Positions 1 through 6,009 of a stretch of 9,934 bases of DNA are shown here, one piece after another. Below the pieces are notes generated by a model. It made no database searches, was not told the DNA's origin, and worked only from the letters and a program-made list of their open reading frames with translations. Every line of letters starts with the position of its first letter. The first letter of the stretch is position 1. Source of the DNA: Bacillota bacterium (GTDB lineage: Bacteria > Bacillota > Clostridia > Acetivibrionales > DTU013); the NCBI GenBank assembly GCA_023409735.1, contig JAEYRB010000043.1, positions 1 to 9,934 on the forward strand, given 5' to 3'. A program made the translations under genes and the position numbers.

Positions 1-55
1 CTGAGAAATACGATGCATCATATTTAAAGCTCCGCAGTGCAAAATATCATCTTAC

Positions 56-241
56 TTACCAGATTTCCATCCTAACAGTTTTGCATTTTGGACAAGCAAA
101 TAAATATGCCTCGTCCAGGTTGCCCTCTTCGTCCTTCCTGTGGAATGTGTTAATCAGCTTTATAAATGGTTCCTTGCCATCACTGACAAGGTTATCCTCT
201 ACATGTTCATTATATCTATAGCCACAAACTGCACATTTCAT
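56..241 (-). CDS. Small double-CxxC (zinc-ribbon/rubredoxin-like) protein
   Basis: A 61-residue protein with a CAVCGY knuckle at residues 3-8 and a CPKC knuckle near residue 50, the four cysteines expected for one tetrahedral Zn or Fe site. The first knuckle resembles the CxxCGY of rubredoxin, but the second lacks the rubredoxin CPxCG context, so a zinc ribbon is at least as likely. An upstream ATG at 286 is open, but the ATG at 241 is preferred because GGAGG lies 8 nt before it (250-254) and the cysteine motif starts right after it. It lies downstream of the MocR-type gene on the same strand with a 166-nt gap and has its own possible promoter. The C-terminus (RMEIW) is intact. No function can be assigned; it is probably a small cytoplasmic metal-binding protein. 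Confidence 0.7.
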   Translation of the reverse strand: MKCAVCGYRYNEHVEDNLVSDGKEPFIKLINTFHRKDEEGNLDEAYLFACPKCKTVRMEIW

Positions 242-300
242 AAAGTCGTCCTCCAATTTATATAGGCTAGTTGGCGCTGTCATCACATTATCAGCTTTAC

Positions 301-344
301 TTACTTGCTCACTTTAATTTTAACATCAATATTATGGCAAGTAA
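301..344. promoter_or_regulatory. 8-bp inverted repeat around a possible promoter of the small CxxC gene
   Basis: TTACTTGC (301-308) and GCAAGTAA (337-344) are perfect inverted repeats with a 28-nt spacer. On the minus strand a weak -35 (TTTACT) followed after 17 nt by TAAAAT overlaps this segment, about 75 nt before the chosen start codon. It may be an operator or only a chance repeat in AT-rich DNA. Confidence 0.3.
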
Positions 345-407
345 ATTACTACTTTAGCAAAGCAATTGCTATGTAACCTTAAAATAATTAGCTACACGAA
401 ATATTAC

Positions 408-1817
408 TTAAACAATAAAATCTTCTCTTTGAAATACTATATTATTTTCATCTAGTAGTCTTTGAACGATCTGTAATCCCTTTTCTAGTTCTTGAGCTGT
501 CGATGGAGAACATGTCGCGATGCGGACATATGAGGGCTCTGGCGTACATCCAACAGCAAAGCGGTCTGAACACAAGATTCTTACTCCGTGATTTTGGGCC
601 TGTACTTCAAAATTGTATCCGTTGCACCCTATCGGAAGCGGCAGCCACTGAAAAAATGCGTATGGATTGTTCGATGTATGCTCGGGAAAATACTTTTCAA
701 ACAGCTGGTTTCTCTCTTTTGAAAGCATACATTTTTTCTCGATAATTGCCACAGCCTTTCCGCTGTCGATTAGCTCACATGCAATCTCGGCATTAAGCAT
801 CGGAATTTTTAAGTTGATATTATTTGCCGTGCTGATAAAATTCTTCCGCAGATTATCAGGGAAAACCAAATATGCAATGCGGAGCCCAGCCGCTAGTGAC
901 TTCGACATTCCATGCAGGTAAATAGTATGATCCGGAATCAATGCAGCCATCGGAGGTATTTTATGATCGATGGTAAAGCCATAGGTATCATCTTCAATCA
1001 AAAGCATATTCTTTGTGCTGACAATATTACCGATTGCCTGGCGGCGCTCCAGAGGCATGGTGATCCCTGTAGGGTTTGCGCAGGAAGGCATAAGATAGAT
1101 GCCCTTAATATCGGATAACCTGCCTTGCCTTTCCAGTGCTTCCGGCACCATACCATCATGGTCTGTCTCTATGGGAATCAACTGAATATTCAGCTGTTTT
1201 GCAAGACTTATAAAGTTGGAATAGGTGTAAGTGTCCGCCGCAATTTTGTCTCCGGCCCTAAACAATGACATAAGTGTGATCACAAGCCCATTTTGCGTAC
1301 CGGAAGTCAGCATAATATCTTCGGGTTCCGCCATGACTTGAAAACCGGAAAGCCACCTTTGTGCAATTTGTTTATGATGGGCAGTACCTAAAGTGAAATC
1401 AAATTCAAACAGCCTTTCCGATTTCGATCCCTGCAAAATTGCTTTTGCAGCATCAGCTACAAAAAAGTTGCATTGATAATAGGGATATATCAGACCAAGC
1501 TGTATGTATTTTTCTGATTTTGTATTATCTGTACCGGGCAATGCGGCGTTAGGTGAAACAAAGGTGCCCCGACCAACAGTCGCATAGATCAGGCCTTTAG
1601 TTTCACAAAGCTTAAAGGTTCTGGTAATAGTACTCAGGTTTATATCCAGAAAATCTGCCAGTTCTCTCTGTGGCGGCAATTTTGTATTGGGAGTCAGTCT
1701 GCCGCTTAAAATATCCCTCTCCAATAGCTCTGCCAAGGATATATAAAGCGGGGAGGTCAACAGGGATTTATCAGGTTTCCATGTCAGCGGATAATCATCA
1801 AATGAATTTATAGGCAT
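408..1817 (-). CDS. MocR-type (GntR-HTH + aminotransferase-like) regulator
   Basis: A 469-residue protein with the MocR/GabR/PdxR layout. A GntR-type winged helix spans about residues 24-90 (KLPPQRELADFLDINLSTIT recognition region, GRGTF wing). A fold-type-I aminotransferase-like domain follows to the end. PLP-site residues are visible: CANPTG (Asn248), EDDTYG (Asp276/277, Tyr279) and the Schiff-base lysine in GMSKSLAAGLR (Lys306), with a late Arg in YVRIAT for a carboxylate. It should bind PLP and use it, or a PLP-amine adduct, as effector rather than as an enzyme cofactor. The start at 1817 is fixed by AGGAGG 6 nt upstream (1824-1829). It is divergent from the MATE exporter across a 205-nt gap with a perfect inverted repeat, so it probably controls both itself and the exporter. 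The ligand is unknown. Confidence 0.93.
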   Translation of the reverse strand: MPINSFDDYPLTWKPDKSLLTSPLYISLAELLERDILSGRLTPNTKLPPQRELADFLDINLSTITRTFKLCETKGLIYATVGRGTFVSPNAALPGTDNTKSEKYIQLGLIYPYYQCNFFVADAAKAILQGSKSERLFEFDFTLGTAHHKQIAQRWLSGFQVMAEPEDIMLTSGTQNGLVITLMSLFRAGDKIAADTYTYSNFISLAKQLNIQLIPIETDHDGMVPEALERQGRLSDIKGIYLMPSCANPTGITMPLERRQAIGNIVSTKNMLLIEDDTYGFTIDHKIPPMAALIPDHTIYLHGMSKSLAAGLRIAYLVFPDNLRKNFISTANNINLKIPMLNAEIACELIDSGKAVAIIEKKCMLSKERNQLFEKYFPEHTSNNPYAFFQWLPLPIGCNGYNFEVQAQNHGVRILCSDRFAVGCTPEPSYVRIATCSPSTAQELEKGLQIVQRLLDENNIVFQREDFIV

Positions 1818-1858
1818 TGTGCACCTCCTGGATTATTGTCTTGACTACAATTATCTTG

Positions 1859-1911
1859 TTGAATACATACAATCTCAGAGCTAATATATTATTGTATGTA
1901 TTATATCGCAA
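1859..1911. promoter_or_regulatory. Overlapping divergent promoters with a perfect 12-bp inverted repeat (candidate MocR operator)
   Basis: AATACATACAAT (1862-1873) and ATTGTATGTATT (1891-1902) are perfect inverted repeats separated by 17 nt. On the plus strand TTGAAT (1859-1864), 17 nt, TAATAT (1882-1887) forms a promoter toward the MATE gene. On the minus strand TTGCGA (1906-1911), 17 nt, TATATT (1883-1888) forms one toward the regulator gene. The two -10 boxes share the same AT-rich centre, and each repeat arm lies in the -35/spacer zone of one promoter. A protein bound to both arms could therefore control both genes. A weaker plus-strand alternative is TTGACT (1841-1846) with TACATA 17 nt later. 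The repeat is directly visible; the operator role is inferred. Confidence 0.7.
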
Positions 1912-2022
1912 AAAGCAAAGGAAGAAAAGCAAAAATAATATAACAAAAGGCTATATAGTTATACATCTAAAGAAGTACTGAAAGCACAAAAGCTATGGTC
2001 TAAATCGTACGGGAGAAATGAA

Positions 2023-3384
2023 ATGAAGGATTTAACTCAAGGTAATGAAGCAAAAGCTATACTCTATTTTTCACTGCCTATTTTAGTAGGAAACTTGTTT
2101 CAACAGCTTTATAATGTGACTGACAGTGTGATCGTTGGCAACTTTTTAGGGAAAGAAAGCCTTGCGGCAGTTGGGTTCAGTTATCAAATCAACGCCTTAC
2201 TGATTGCTGTTTCTACCGGCATCTCACTTGGTTCGGGTGTATTGATATCCCGTTATTTCGGGGCAAGGAGGATGAACGCTGTAAAAAAGGCGGTTGACAC
2301 AGGCTTCCTTTTCTCTGTTGTTTTGTCTGTTTTTATATCATTGGCCGGAATATTTTCTTCTTATAAGCTTCTGGTGCTGTTTCGTGTGCCGGAAAATCTG
2401 CTTGTCATGGCTGATACCTACCTGAAAATAATATTCATCGGTGTAATTCCGACCTTTGCATACAATGCGCTGACAAATATTCTTCGTGGTGTAGGGGATT
2501 CCAAAACCTCTACTTATGTGCTTATCGCGGCAACTATGATAAACACTGTTCTGGACATATTTTTTGTAGCTGTTATCAAGTTAGGAGTTGCAGGAGCAGC
2601 AATCGCCACTGTAATTTCACAGGTATTTTGCTTTATCACCTGTATGATTTATATAAAACGCCGCTACCCTGAGCTGTTCATTCGCTTTGGAAATTTGCGG
2701 CTTGATCGGCATGAATTGAAAGAGAGTCTTGTAATAGGAATGCCTGCTATGCTGCAACAGGTTTTTATATGTATAGGATTTATGACCATTCAATTCTTAA
2801 TCAACGGCTTTGGCACTGATTGTATGGCCGCTTATACCGCCGCTTCTAAGGTGGATTCCTTTGCAGAAATGCCTGCGTTAAATCTAGGGCAGGCTATGAC
2901 AAACTTTACAGCACAGAATTATGGGGCCAAAAAGAAAGAACGTATCGTCAAAGGTGGAAAATCCGCATTGATAATGGGTATTGGAATCTCTGTATTGATC
3001 TCCATTGTAATATGCCTGTTTTCCAAAGCTTTTATCTCTATTTTCAATCAGGATCCCGGCGTCATTCAGATTGGTAATAGCTATCTGCGTATAGTATCAG
3101 CCTTCTATGTAATTTTCGGCTCTATGCAAATTTTAAATGGCTCGCTGCTTGGCTATGGAAAATCCTTTGGTCCCATGCTGGGGTCAATCCTTACCCTGTG
3201 TATGCTGCAGGTTCCATTAGCAATCCTACTTTCAAGGACGAGTCTGAGATATACCGGAATCTGGATTGCCGCTCCTATAGGCTGGCTGGGTGGTCTGTTG
3301 ATTCGATTACTATACTTCAGAAAAATTGCTAAGGAACAGAACCTGTTACATAGCAGTAGAAATCTTGAGGATCAAAAAAGCTGA
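2023..3384 (+). CDS. MATE-family efflux transporter
   Basis: A 453-residue polytopic membrane protein of the MATE (multidrug and toxic compound extrusion) superfamily. The N-terminus has the family pattern: a polar start with LTQGN, PILVGNLFQQLYNVTDSVIVG in TM1, then GISLGSGVLISRYFGARR. A second related half begins near residue 230 (ESLVIGMPAMLQQVF, later NLGQAMTNFTAQNYGAKKKERI). About 12 membrane segments are visible and the length is typical. Such proteins export cationic drugs or metabolites using an Na+ or H+ gradient. The start is supported by GGGAG (2011-2015) 7 nt upstream. It is divergently paired with the MocR-type regulator, suggesting induction by an amino-acid-like or PLP-reactive compound. 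The mRNA leader is about 130 nt and A-rich, with no riboswitch that I recognise. No convincing terminator follows. Confidence 0.93.
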   Translation: MKDLTQGNEAKAILYFSLPILVGNLFQQLYNVTDSVIVGNFLGKESLAAVGFSYQINALLIAVSTGISLGSGVLISRYFGARRMNAVKKAVDTGFLFSVVLSVFISLAGIFSSYKLLVLFRVPENLLVMADTYLKIIFIGVIPTFAYNALTNILRGVGDSKTSTYVLIAATMINTVLDIFFVAVIKLGVAGAAIATVISQVFCFITCMIYIKRRYPELFIRFGNLRLDRHELKESLVIGMPAMLQQVFICIGFMTIQFLINGFGTDCMAAYTAASKVDSFAEMPALNLGQAMTNFTAQNYGAKKKERIVKGGKSALIMGIGISVLISIVICLFSKAFISIFNQDPGVIQIGNSYLRIVSAFYVIFGSMQILNGSLLGYGKSFGPMLGSILTLCMLQVPLAILLSRTSLRYTGIWIAAPIGWLGGLLIRLLYFRKIAKEQNLLHSSRNLEDQKS

Positions 3385-3545
3385 CGTATTTATAGTCAAA
3401 TTTTTTGTCATCTTGCTTTTAAGCCTTACTTTTACACCTTGCTTTGATGCTCTATATACTATTTGTCATTTGTTTTCGTCGCTTTATTGTTCGTTTTTGC
3501 TATAAATAAACTTTGGTGTTTATAGTCATTTACCTTTCCATTTTA
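3385..3545. other. Intergenic T-rich stretch between convergent MATE and thiT genes
   Basis: Shorter than 300 nt but low in complexity: pyrimidine-rich on the plus strand. TTTATAGTCA occurs twice, near its start (3389-3398) and end (3519-3528). An imperfect AT-rich hairpin (CTATAAA near 3500, TTTATAG at 3519-3525) is present but is not followed by a clear T-tract in either direction. I see no gene and no confident terminator. Confidence 0.4.
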
Positions 3546-4094
3546 TTACGCTCTTTTGATGTTATCTAACTTTGGTTCAGGCAGTTTAATGAACTTTAAT
3601 ATTAACAACGTCAAAACTATTGTAATAATAAACTCAGGTAACAAAAAGGTTCCATTATATAATATTGAGTACACCCAGGGAGACTGTCCTTCCGGTGCAT
3701 AGCTTGCATAAGCAACAACACCTGACAGCACATGGCAGATAAAGCGTCCCGCGATTCCTGTAAAAACGCCTCCTAAGATTCCTAATGTATTCTTCCTAAA
3801 AAAGCCGGCAATTCCCAACATTGCAAATGCAACCGGGTAGTCAAAAATAAGAGAAAACGGGTGTATTGAAAATATGCCCCCGATAATTAAGTCCAGAATA
3901 CCGTACACAGCACCTGCAAGCATTCCCTTTTTGCCGCCCCATCTAAATGCGAATATAAAAAGAGGCACCATCGAGCCTGCTGTTACAGAGCCTCCCATGG
4001 GCATTTTAAAAACCTTTATAAATTCACCAAGTATAACTGAAAGTCCTATCATCATGCTTGCTTCTGCTAGCATCCACGTATTATACTTTTTCAT
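3546..4094 (-). CDS. thiT: ThiT, thiamine-specific S component of an ECF transporter
   Basis: A 182-residue, roughly six-helix membrane protein that binds thiamine and docks on a shared energizing module (EcfA, EcfA', EcfT), which is not in this window. Family marks seen: EFIKVFKMPMGGSVTAGSMV early, DYPVAFAMLGIAG in the middle, and HVLSGVVAYASYAPEG followed by SPWVYSILYNG, which carry thiamine-site aromatics in known ThiT proteins. The reading frame is open up to 4238, but the start is ATG 4094: AGGAGA (4101-4106) sits 6 nt before it, and the extension would run through the riboswitch terminator. The length then matches ThiT (about 180-195). The TPP riboswitch upstream independently supports a thiamine substrate. 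Expression should fall when TPP is plentiful. Confidence 0.95.
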   Translation of the reverse strand: MKKYNTWMLAEASMMIGLSVILGEFIKVFKMPMGGSVTAGSMVPLFIFAFRWGGKKGMLAGAVYGILDLIIGGIFSIHPFSLIFDYPVAFAMLGIAGFFRKNTLGILGGVFTGIAGRFICHVLSGVVAYASYAPEGQSPWVYSILYNGTFLLPEFIITIVLTLLILKFIKLPEPKLDNIKRA

Positions 4095-4124
4095 AACCAT
4101 TCTCCTATCAATTATTATCAAATA

Positions 4125-4182
4125 AAATTCTCCAGGGACATCGAGCCCCTCTCGTCTTTTTGCTGTAGCCCCTCTGGCAACG
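4125..4182 (-). repeat. Post-terminator repeat, copy A (thiT leader)
   Basis: On the minus strand this copy reads GTTGCCAGAGGGGC, CTACAGCAAAAAGACGAGAG, then GGGGCTCGATGTCCC. It matches copy B closely in its second half (CTACAGCAAAAAGRCGAGA, GGGCTCGATG) and less well in the first hairpin. It begins just after the T-tract of the thiT terminator, is preceded by the palindrome GGGTGCACCC, and ends about 20 nt before the thiT ribosome site, so it would be in every full-length thiT mRNA. Confidence 0.75.
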
Positions 4183-4198
4183 GGTGCACCCATAAATA

Positions 4199-4229
4199 AA
4201 ACCCTTACTCTGAAACAGAATAAGGGTTT
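4199..4229 (-). terminator. Riboswitch-controlled intrinsic terminator of thiT
   Basis: Read on the minus strand, AAACCCTTATTCTG and CAGAGTAAGGGTTT form a 14-bp stem (one T-G wobble) with a TTT loop, followed by TTTATTTA. It lies about 20 nt after the TPP aptamer and about 105 nt before the thiT start, the position expected for transcriptional attenuation. Confidence 0.9.
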
Positions 4230-4250
4230 ATATAGCAAATTGATTATATG

Positions 4251-4336
4251 CTCCCTCCGCCGGCATTATCCGTTTCAGGTTAAATGGGTCGAAGCGATAT
4301 AGCTTCCTCTCAGCCGAATTTATTCAGCTCCCCAGA
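4251..4336 (-). ncRNA. TPP riboswitch (THI element) upstream of thiT
   Basis: On the minus strand the conserved aptamer blocks occur in order: GGGGAGC (P1/P2 side), GGCTGAGAGG (pyrimidine-sensing core), GACCC, AACCTGA, then GGATAATGCCGGCGGAGGGA, which holds the pyrophosphate-sensing half and closes P1. The variable arm between the core and GACCC forms a short hairpin (GAAGC...GCTTC). TPP binding should favour the downstream terminator at 4199-4229 and switch thiT off. Confidence 0.97.
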
Positions 4337-4355
4337 TTTTATTTTATTTAGGTTT

Positions 4356-4384
4356 ATACTAATACACTATTCTAACTATGTCAA
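4356..4384 (-). promoter_or_regulatory. Sigma-A-type promoter of the TPP riboswitch-thiT unit
   Basis: TTGACA (4379-4384) and TAGTAT (4356-4361), 17-nt spacer, read on the minus strand. Transcription would begin near 4349, about 13 nt before the aptamer, which is the usual arrangement. Confidence 0.75.
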
Positions 4385-4703
4385 TCTAATTCATATTTAT
4401 TTCATACTCATTCCTATACCCCACAATTCTTCCAATACTTAAGCTTATAGCGTTTTGTCAAGGTTTTTGCAATTTTTCACTTATTTGTTTTCTTTATTAA
4501 GACAGGCTTTTATTAAGTCTTTGATTATGACTTTGTTATGGCTTTTTGCTACAGCTTATTGTTTTTCCCTTCTTATTATATCTCATAATGACATTTCGTT
4601 GCAGCTGCTTGCTACATTTTTAATTACTATTTGCCATTGGCTCTTGTTTTGGCTTTTTTCTTGCGTCTTCTTGTTATGAAATCATTTACAGAAGCTGTAT
4701 CTC
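4385..4703. other. Gene-free, T-rich stretch between queT and the thiT promoter
   Basis: About 320 nt without a supportable gene. The plus strand is T-rich, purine-rich as read downstream of queT. A 74-codon hydrophobic frame exists at 4455-4679 (TTG start), but it has no ribosome site and its composition follows the T-rich DNA. TTGACA-like text near 4456-4461 on the minus strand lacks a good -10. There is no strong terminator after queT. Confidence 0.5.
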
Positions 4704-5180
4704 CTATACTTTTCCAAAAATCCTGTCACCGCGTTTTTCCAGAAAGAGTATAAGTGGTAAGCCCAGTCCATAACATGCGACCACTTCTCCCAAGGCCACA
4801 AAGCCCATTGTTACTAACATAGGCAGGTTGGCAATAAGCTTCCAAATCAATGCGACAGTAACAGCATTAGCTATGACCGGCGCCAGTGGTGCCAGGTACT
4901 TTGACTTTATTTTGCTTGTAATAATCGCAGCAATCAGCGTAGCAAGACTGCCAAAGATTATATCATATATACCTGCCCCTACAACAAGATTTGCTATCAA
5001 ACAACCCACAAAAAGGCCCGGTATTGCAGCCGGTGTAAAAAGCGGTAGCACGGTCAGCGCTTCGGAAATTCTTATCTGAACCTGTCCTGATCCGCCCGGA
5101 ATCAATATTGTGAGCGCTGCATATATAGCAGCAATGATTGCAGCCTCAATTAAAAATCTTGTATTCTTTAACTTATTCAT
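4704..5180 (-). CDS. queT: QueT-family queuosine-precursor transporter (ECF S component)
   Basis: A 158-residue integral membrane protein with about five to six helices. The QueT-family signature is clear: VQIRISEALTVLPLFTPAAI, then PGLFVGCLIANL, then GAGIYDIIFGSLATLIAA, and a late FVALGEVVACYGLGLPL helix. The family imports a queuosine precursor such as preQ1, docking on the shared ECF module. Length is normal. The start is well supported: GGGGAG lies 6 nt upstream. A preQ1-I-like riboswitch in its leader agrees with the substrate. It lies upstream of thiT on the same strand, but thiT has its own promoter, so the two are separate units sharing a general job (micronutrient uptake). Confidence 0.92.
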   Translation of the reverse strand: MNKLKNTRFLIEAAIIAAIYAALTILIPGGSGQVQIRISEALTVLPLFTPAAIPGLFVGCLIANLVVGAGIYDIIFGSLATLIAAIITSKIKSKYLAPLAPVIANAVTVALIWKLIANLPMLVTMGFVALGEVVACYGLGLPLILFLEKRGDRIFGKV

Positions 5181-5251
5181 TTCTGTCTCCCCTTCATAGT
5201 CCGATTCCTTCCCGAAGCTCAGATTTAAACGCTAGCCTTCATAATAGAATA

Positions 5252-5294
5252 ACCATGTGTGCTTTCAGCTATGCCGGCCTTATGCATGGTAGCT
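5252..5294 (-). other. Pseudoknot-capable segment in the queT 5' UTR
   Basis: On the minus strand the order is AGCTA, (A)CCATG, then TAGCT, then CATGG. The two complementary pairs interleave and could form an H-type pseudoknot. A separate perfect 8-bp hairpin, TAACGAGG/CCTCGTTA, lies just upstream at 5306-5335. Both lie after the leader terminator and before the queT ribosome site. Their role is unknown and chance is possible. Confidence 0.3.
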
Positions 5295-5352
5295 CATACT
5301 TCATATAACGAGGCGCAATATGTCTCTCCTCGTTAAAATGGATCTGATAAAG

Positions 5353-5402
5353 GAAAACCTCCAACTCTCTCCGACTTTTGCTGCAGACCTTCGGCCAACG
5401 CC
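5353..5402 (-). repeat. Post-terminator repeat, copy C (queT leader)
   Basis: On the minus strand GGCGTTGGCCGAAGGTCTGC continues as AGCAAAAGTCGGAGAGAG. Its first half matches copy B at 25 of 27 positions around GGCGTTGRCCGAAGGTCTRC; the second half has diverged and lacks the GGGCTCGATGCCC hairpin. It starts directly at the end of the T-tract of the queT leader terminator. Confidence 0.75.
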
Positions 5403-5431
5403 AAAAATAAAAGAGAGCATCTCTGCCCTCT
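5403..5431 (-). terminator. Leader terminator (attenuator) of queT
   Basis: On the minus strand AGAGGGC and GCTCTCT form a 7-bp stem (one wobble) with an AGAGAT loop, followed by TTTATTTTT. It lies about 45 nt after the preQ1-like aptamer and about 220 nt before the start codon, so it can act as the off-state of the riboswitch. Confidence 0.8.
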
Positions 5432-5476
5432 ATAAATCAACTCTAACTATCATGCCGAAAATCCGGCAAGATATGT

Positions 5477-5516
5477 CCATAGTTTTGTTTACAGACAGGA
5501 TGGTTTCGAACTGTCT
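5477..5516 (-). ncRNA. preQ1-I riboswitch upstream of queT
   Basis: On the minus strand: AGACAG (P1), loop TTCGAAACCATC, CTGTCT (P1'), then the A-rich tail GTAAACAAAACTATGG. The loop CCAT pairs with the tail ATGG to give an H-type pseudoknot. This layout, and especially the A-rich AACAAAAC tail ending in GG, resembles the compact Thermoanaerobacter-type preQ1-I aptamer as I remember it. It sits about 10 nt after a strong promoter and before a terminator and a QueT gene. AACTAT in the tail can also pair with ATAGTT (5445-5450) around the TGCCG/CGGCA hairpin, a plausible ligand-free alternative fold. Family recognition is from memory, not a covariance search. Confidence 0.82.
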
Positions 5517-5531
5517 TATTTATTTTTTGTC

Positions 5532-5560
5532 ATTATAACATTTTTTATATGCTATATCAA
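5532..5560 (-). promoter_or_regulatory. Sigma-A promoter of the preQ1 riboswitch-queT unit
   Basis: TTGATA (5555-5560), a 17-nt spacer, and a consensus TATAAT (5532-5537) on the minus strand. The start of transcription would be near 5525, about 10 nt before the aptamer stem. Confidence 0.88.
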
Positions 5561-5588
5561 TATAAAACATAATAAAGCGTATAACTAA

Positions 5589-5666
5589 CTATTTAATAAT
5601 TTTCAAGAATTCCAGAACACCCCATACCTCCTCCATCAGCACCAACTGTTTGAAGGTTCCGCTCAT
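5589..5666 (-). CDS. Tiny ORF (25 codons) overlapping the CPBP remnant stop
   Basis: The reading frame starts at an ATG that overlaps the TGA of the upstream remnant (ATGA) and encodes MSGTFKQLVLMEEVWGVLEF plus five residues. The sequence is leucine- and glutamate-rich and protein-like. It might be a coupled micro-protein, or the shifted tail of the same broken gene. It ends 29 nt before the queT -35 box. No strong ribosome site is seen. I do not recognise it. Confidence 0.25.
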   Translation of the reverse strand: MSGTFKQLVLMEEVWGVLEFLKIIK

Positions 5667-5887
5667 ATTTCAGCCCCACGATCAGAGTCAAGGGCGGTAA
5701 CATTTTGGTTTATATCAAATTGCCAATACATCAAAAAACTTTCCAATCCGCTAAAGACACCATGAGCAGCCATACTTGTACCAATTGAGCGAGAACGCCA
5801 TGTTAACAATCCAAACGCAATTCCTGATAATGGAACAACAATCCAAAAGGAATACGGCGCTATATTTATATAATAGATATGACTTAC
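5663..5887 (-). pseudogene. Remnant of a CPBP-family intramembrane metalloprotease (C-terminal end)
   Basis: A 74-codon open frame without any plausible start codon encodes two membrane helices with the C-terminal look of CPBP/CAAX-protease-like (Abi) proteins: PYSFWIVVPLSGIAFGLLTW, then RSRSIGTSMAAHGVFSGLES, where the His belongs to the third conserved motif, followed by FLMYWQF. The EExxxR motif and the earlier helices that should precede it are missing, and upstream in frame there is a TAG at 5888-5890. Upstream DNA up to the ccdA promoter is not coding. I read it as a decayed, 5'-deleted gene. The break coincides with one arm of an inverted repeat at 5887-5935. Confidence 0.75.
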
Positions 5888-5935
5888 CTATGCAATTACA
5901 TATCTGCTTCTATACGTTCCCTATTTTTGCATAGG
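5887..5935. repeat. Perfect 9-bp inverted repeat between CPBP remnant and ccdA
   Basis: CCTATGCAA (5887-5895) and TTGCATAGG (5927-5935) with a 31-nt spacer. Its left end coincides with the 5' break of the CPBP remnant and its right end lies 8 nt before the proposed ccdA -35 box. It could be an operator, a small inserted element with terminal repeats, or a transcript hairpin. Confidence 0.5.
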
Positions 5936-5942
5936 ATTTATT

Positions 5943-5972
5943 TTGATTGATTAAACTTTAGGCGGGTATATA
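5943..5972 (+). promoter_or_regulatory. Candidate promoter of ccdA-thioredoxin
   Basis: TTGATT (5943-5948), an 18-nt spacer and TATATA (5967-5972). Transcription would begin near 5979, which excludes the upstream GTG at 5977 as start codon and supports the TTG at 6010. Confidence 0.5.
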
Positions 5973-6009
5973 GTATGTGAATTTATCTTTGCGGAAAGAG
6001 GGTGACCAA

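Noticed and set aside
355..371. Hairpin TAGCAA/TTGCTA as terminator of the MocR-type gene
   Set aside because: It is a 6-bp AT-rich stem without a following T-tract on the minus strand.
503..1118. Three plus-strand ORFs inside the MocR-type gene
   Set aside because: They are antisense shadows of a clearly coding minus-strand gene with conserved PLP motifs.
1903..2010. Guanidine-type or other riboswitch before the MATE gene
   Set aside because: The leader is A-rich and unstructured by eye; none of the conserved riboswitch blocks that I know is present.
4095..4238. N-terminal extension of ThiT by 48 residues
   Set aside because: The extension would be translated from the terminator stem and copy A of the repeat. 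The ATG at 4094 has a good ribosome site and gives a normal ThiT length.
4455..4679. 74-codon hydrophobic ORF on the plus strand
   Set aside because: It has a TTG start with no ribosome site; its Leu/Phe richness simply reflects T-rich DNA, and there is no family resemblance.
5887..5935. MITE-like element with 9-bp terminal repeats
   Set aside because: It is only 49 bp long, no target-site duplication is visible and there is no second copy in the window, so it is listed only as an inverted repeat.
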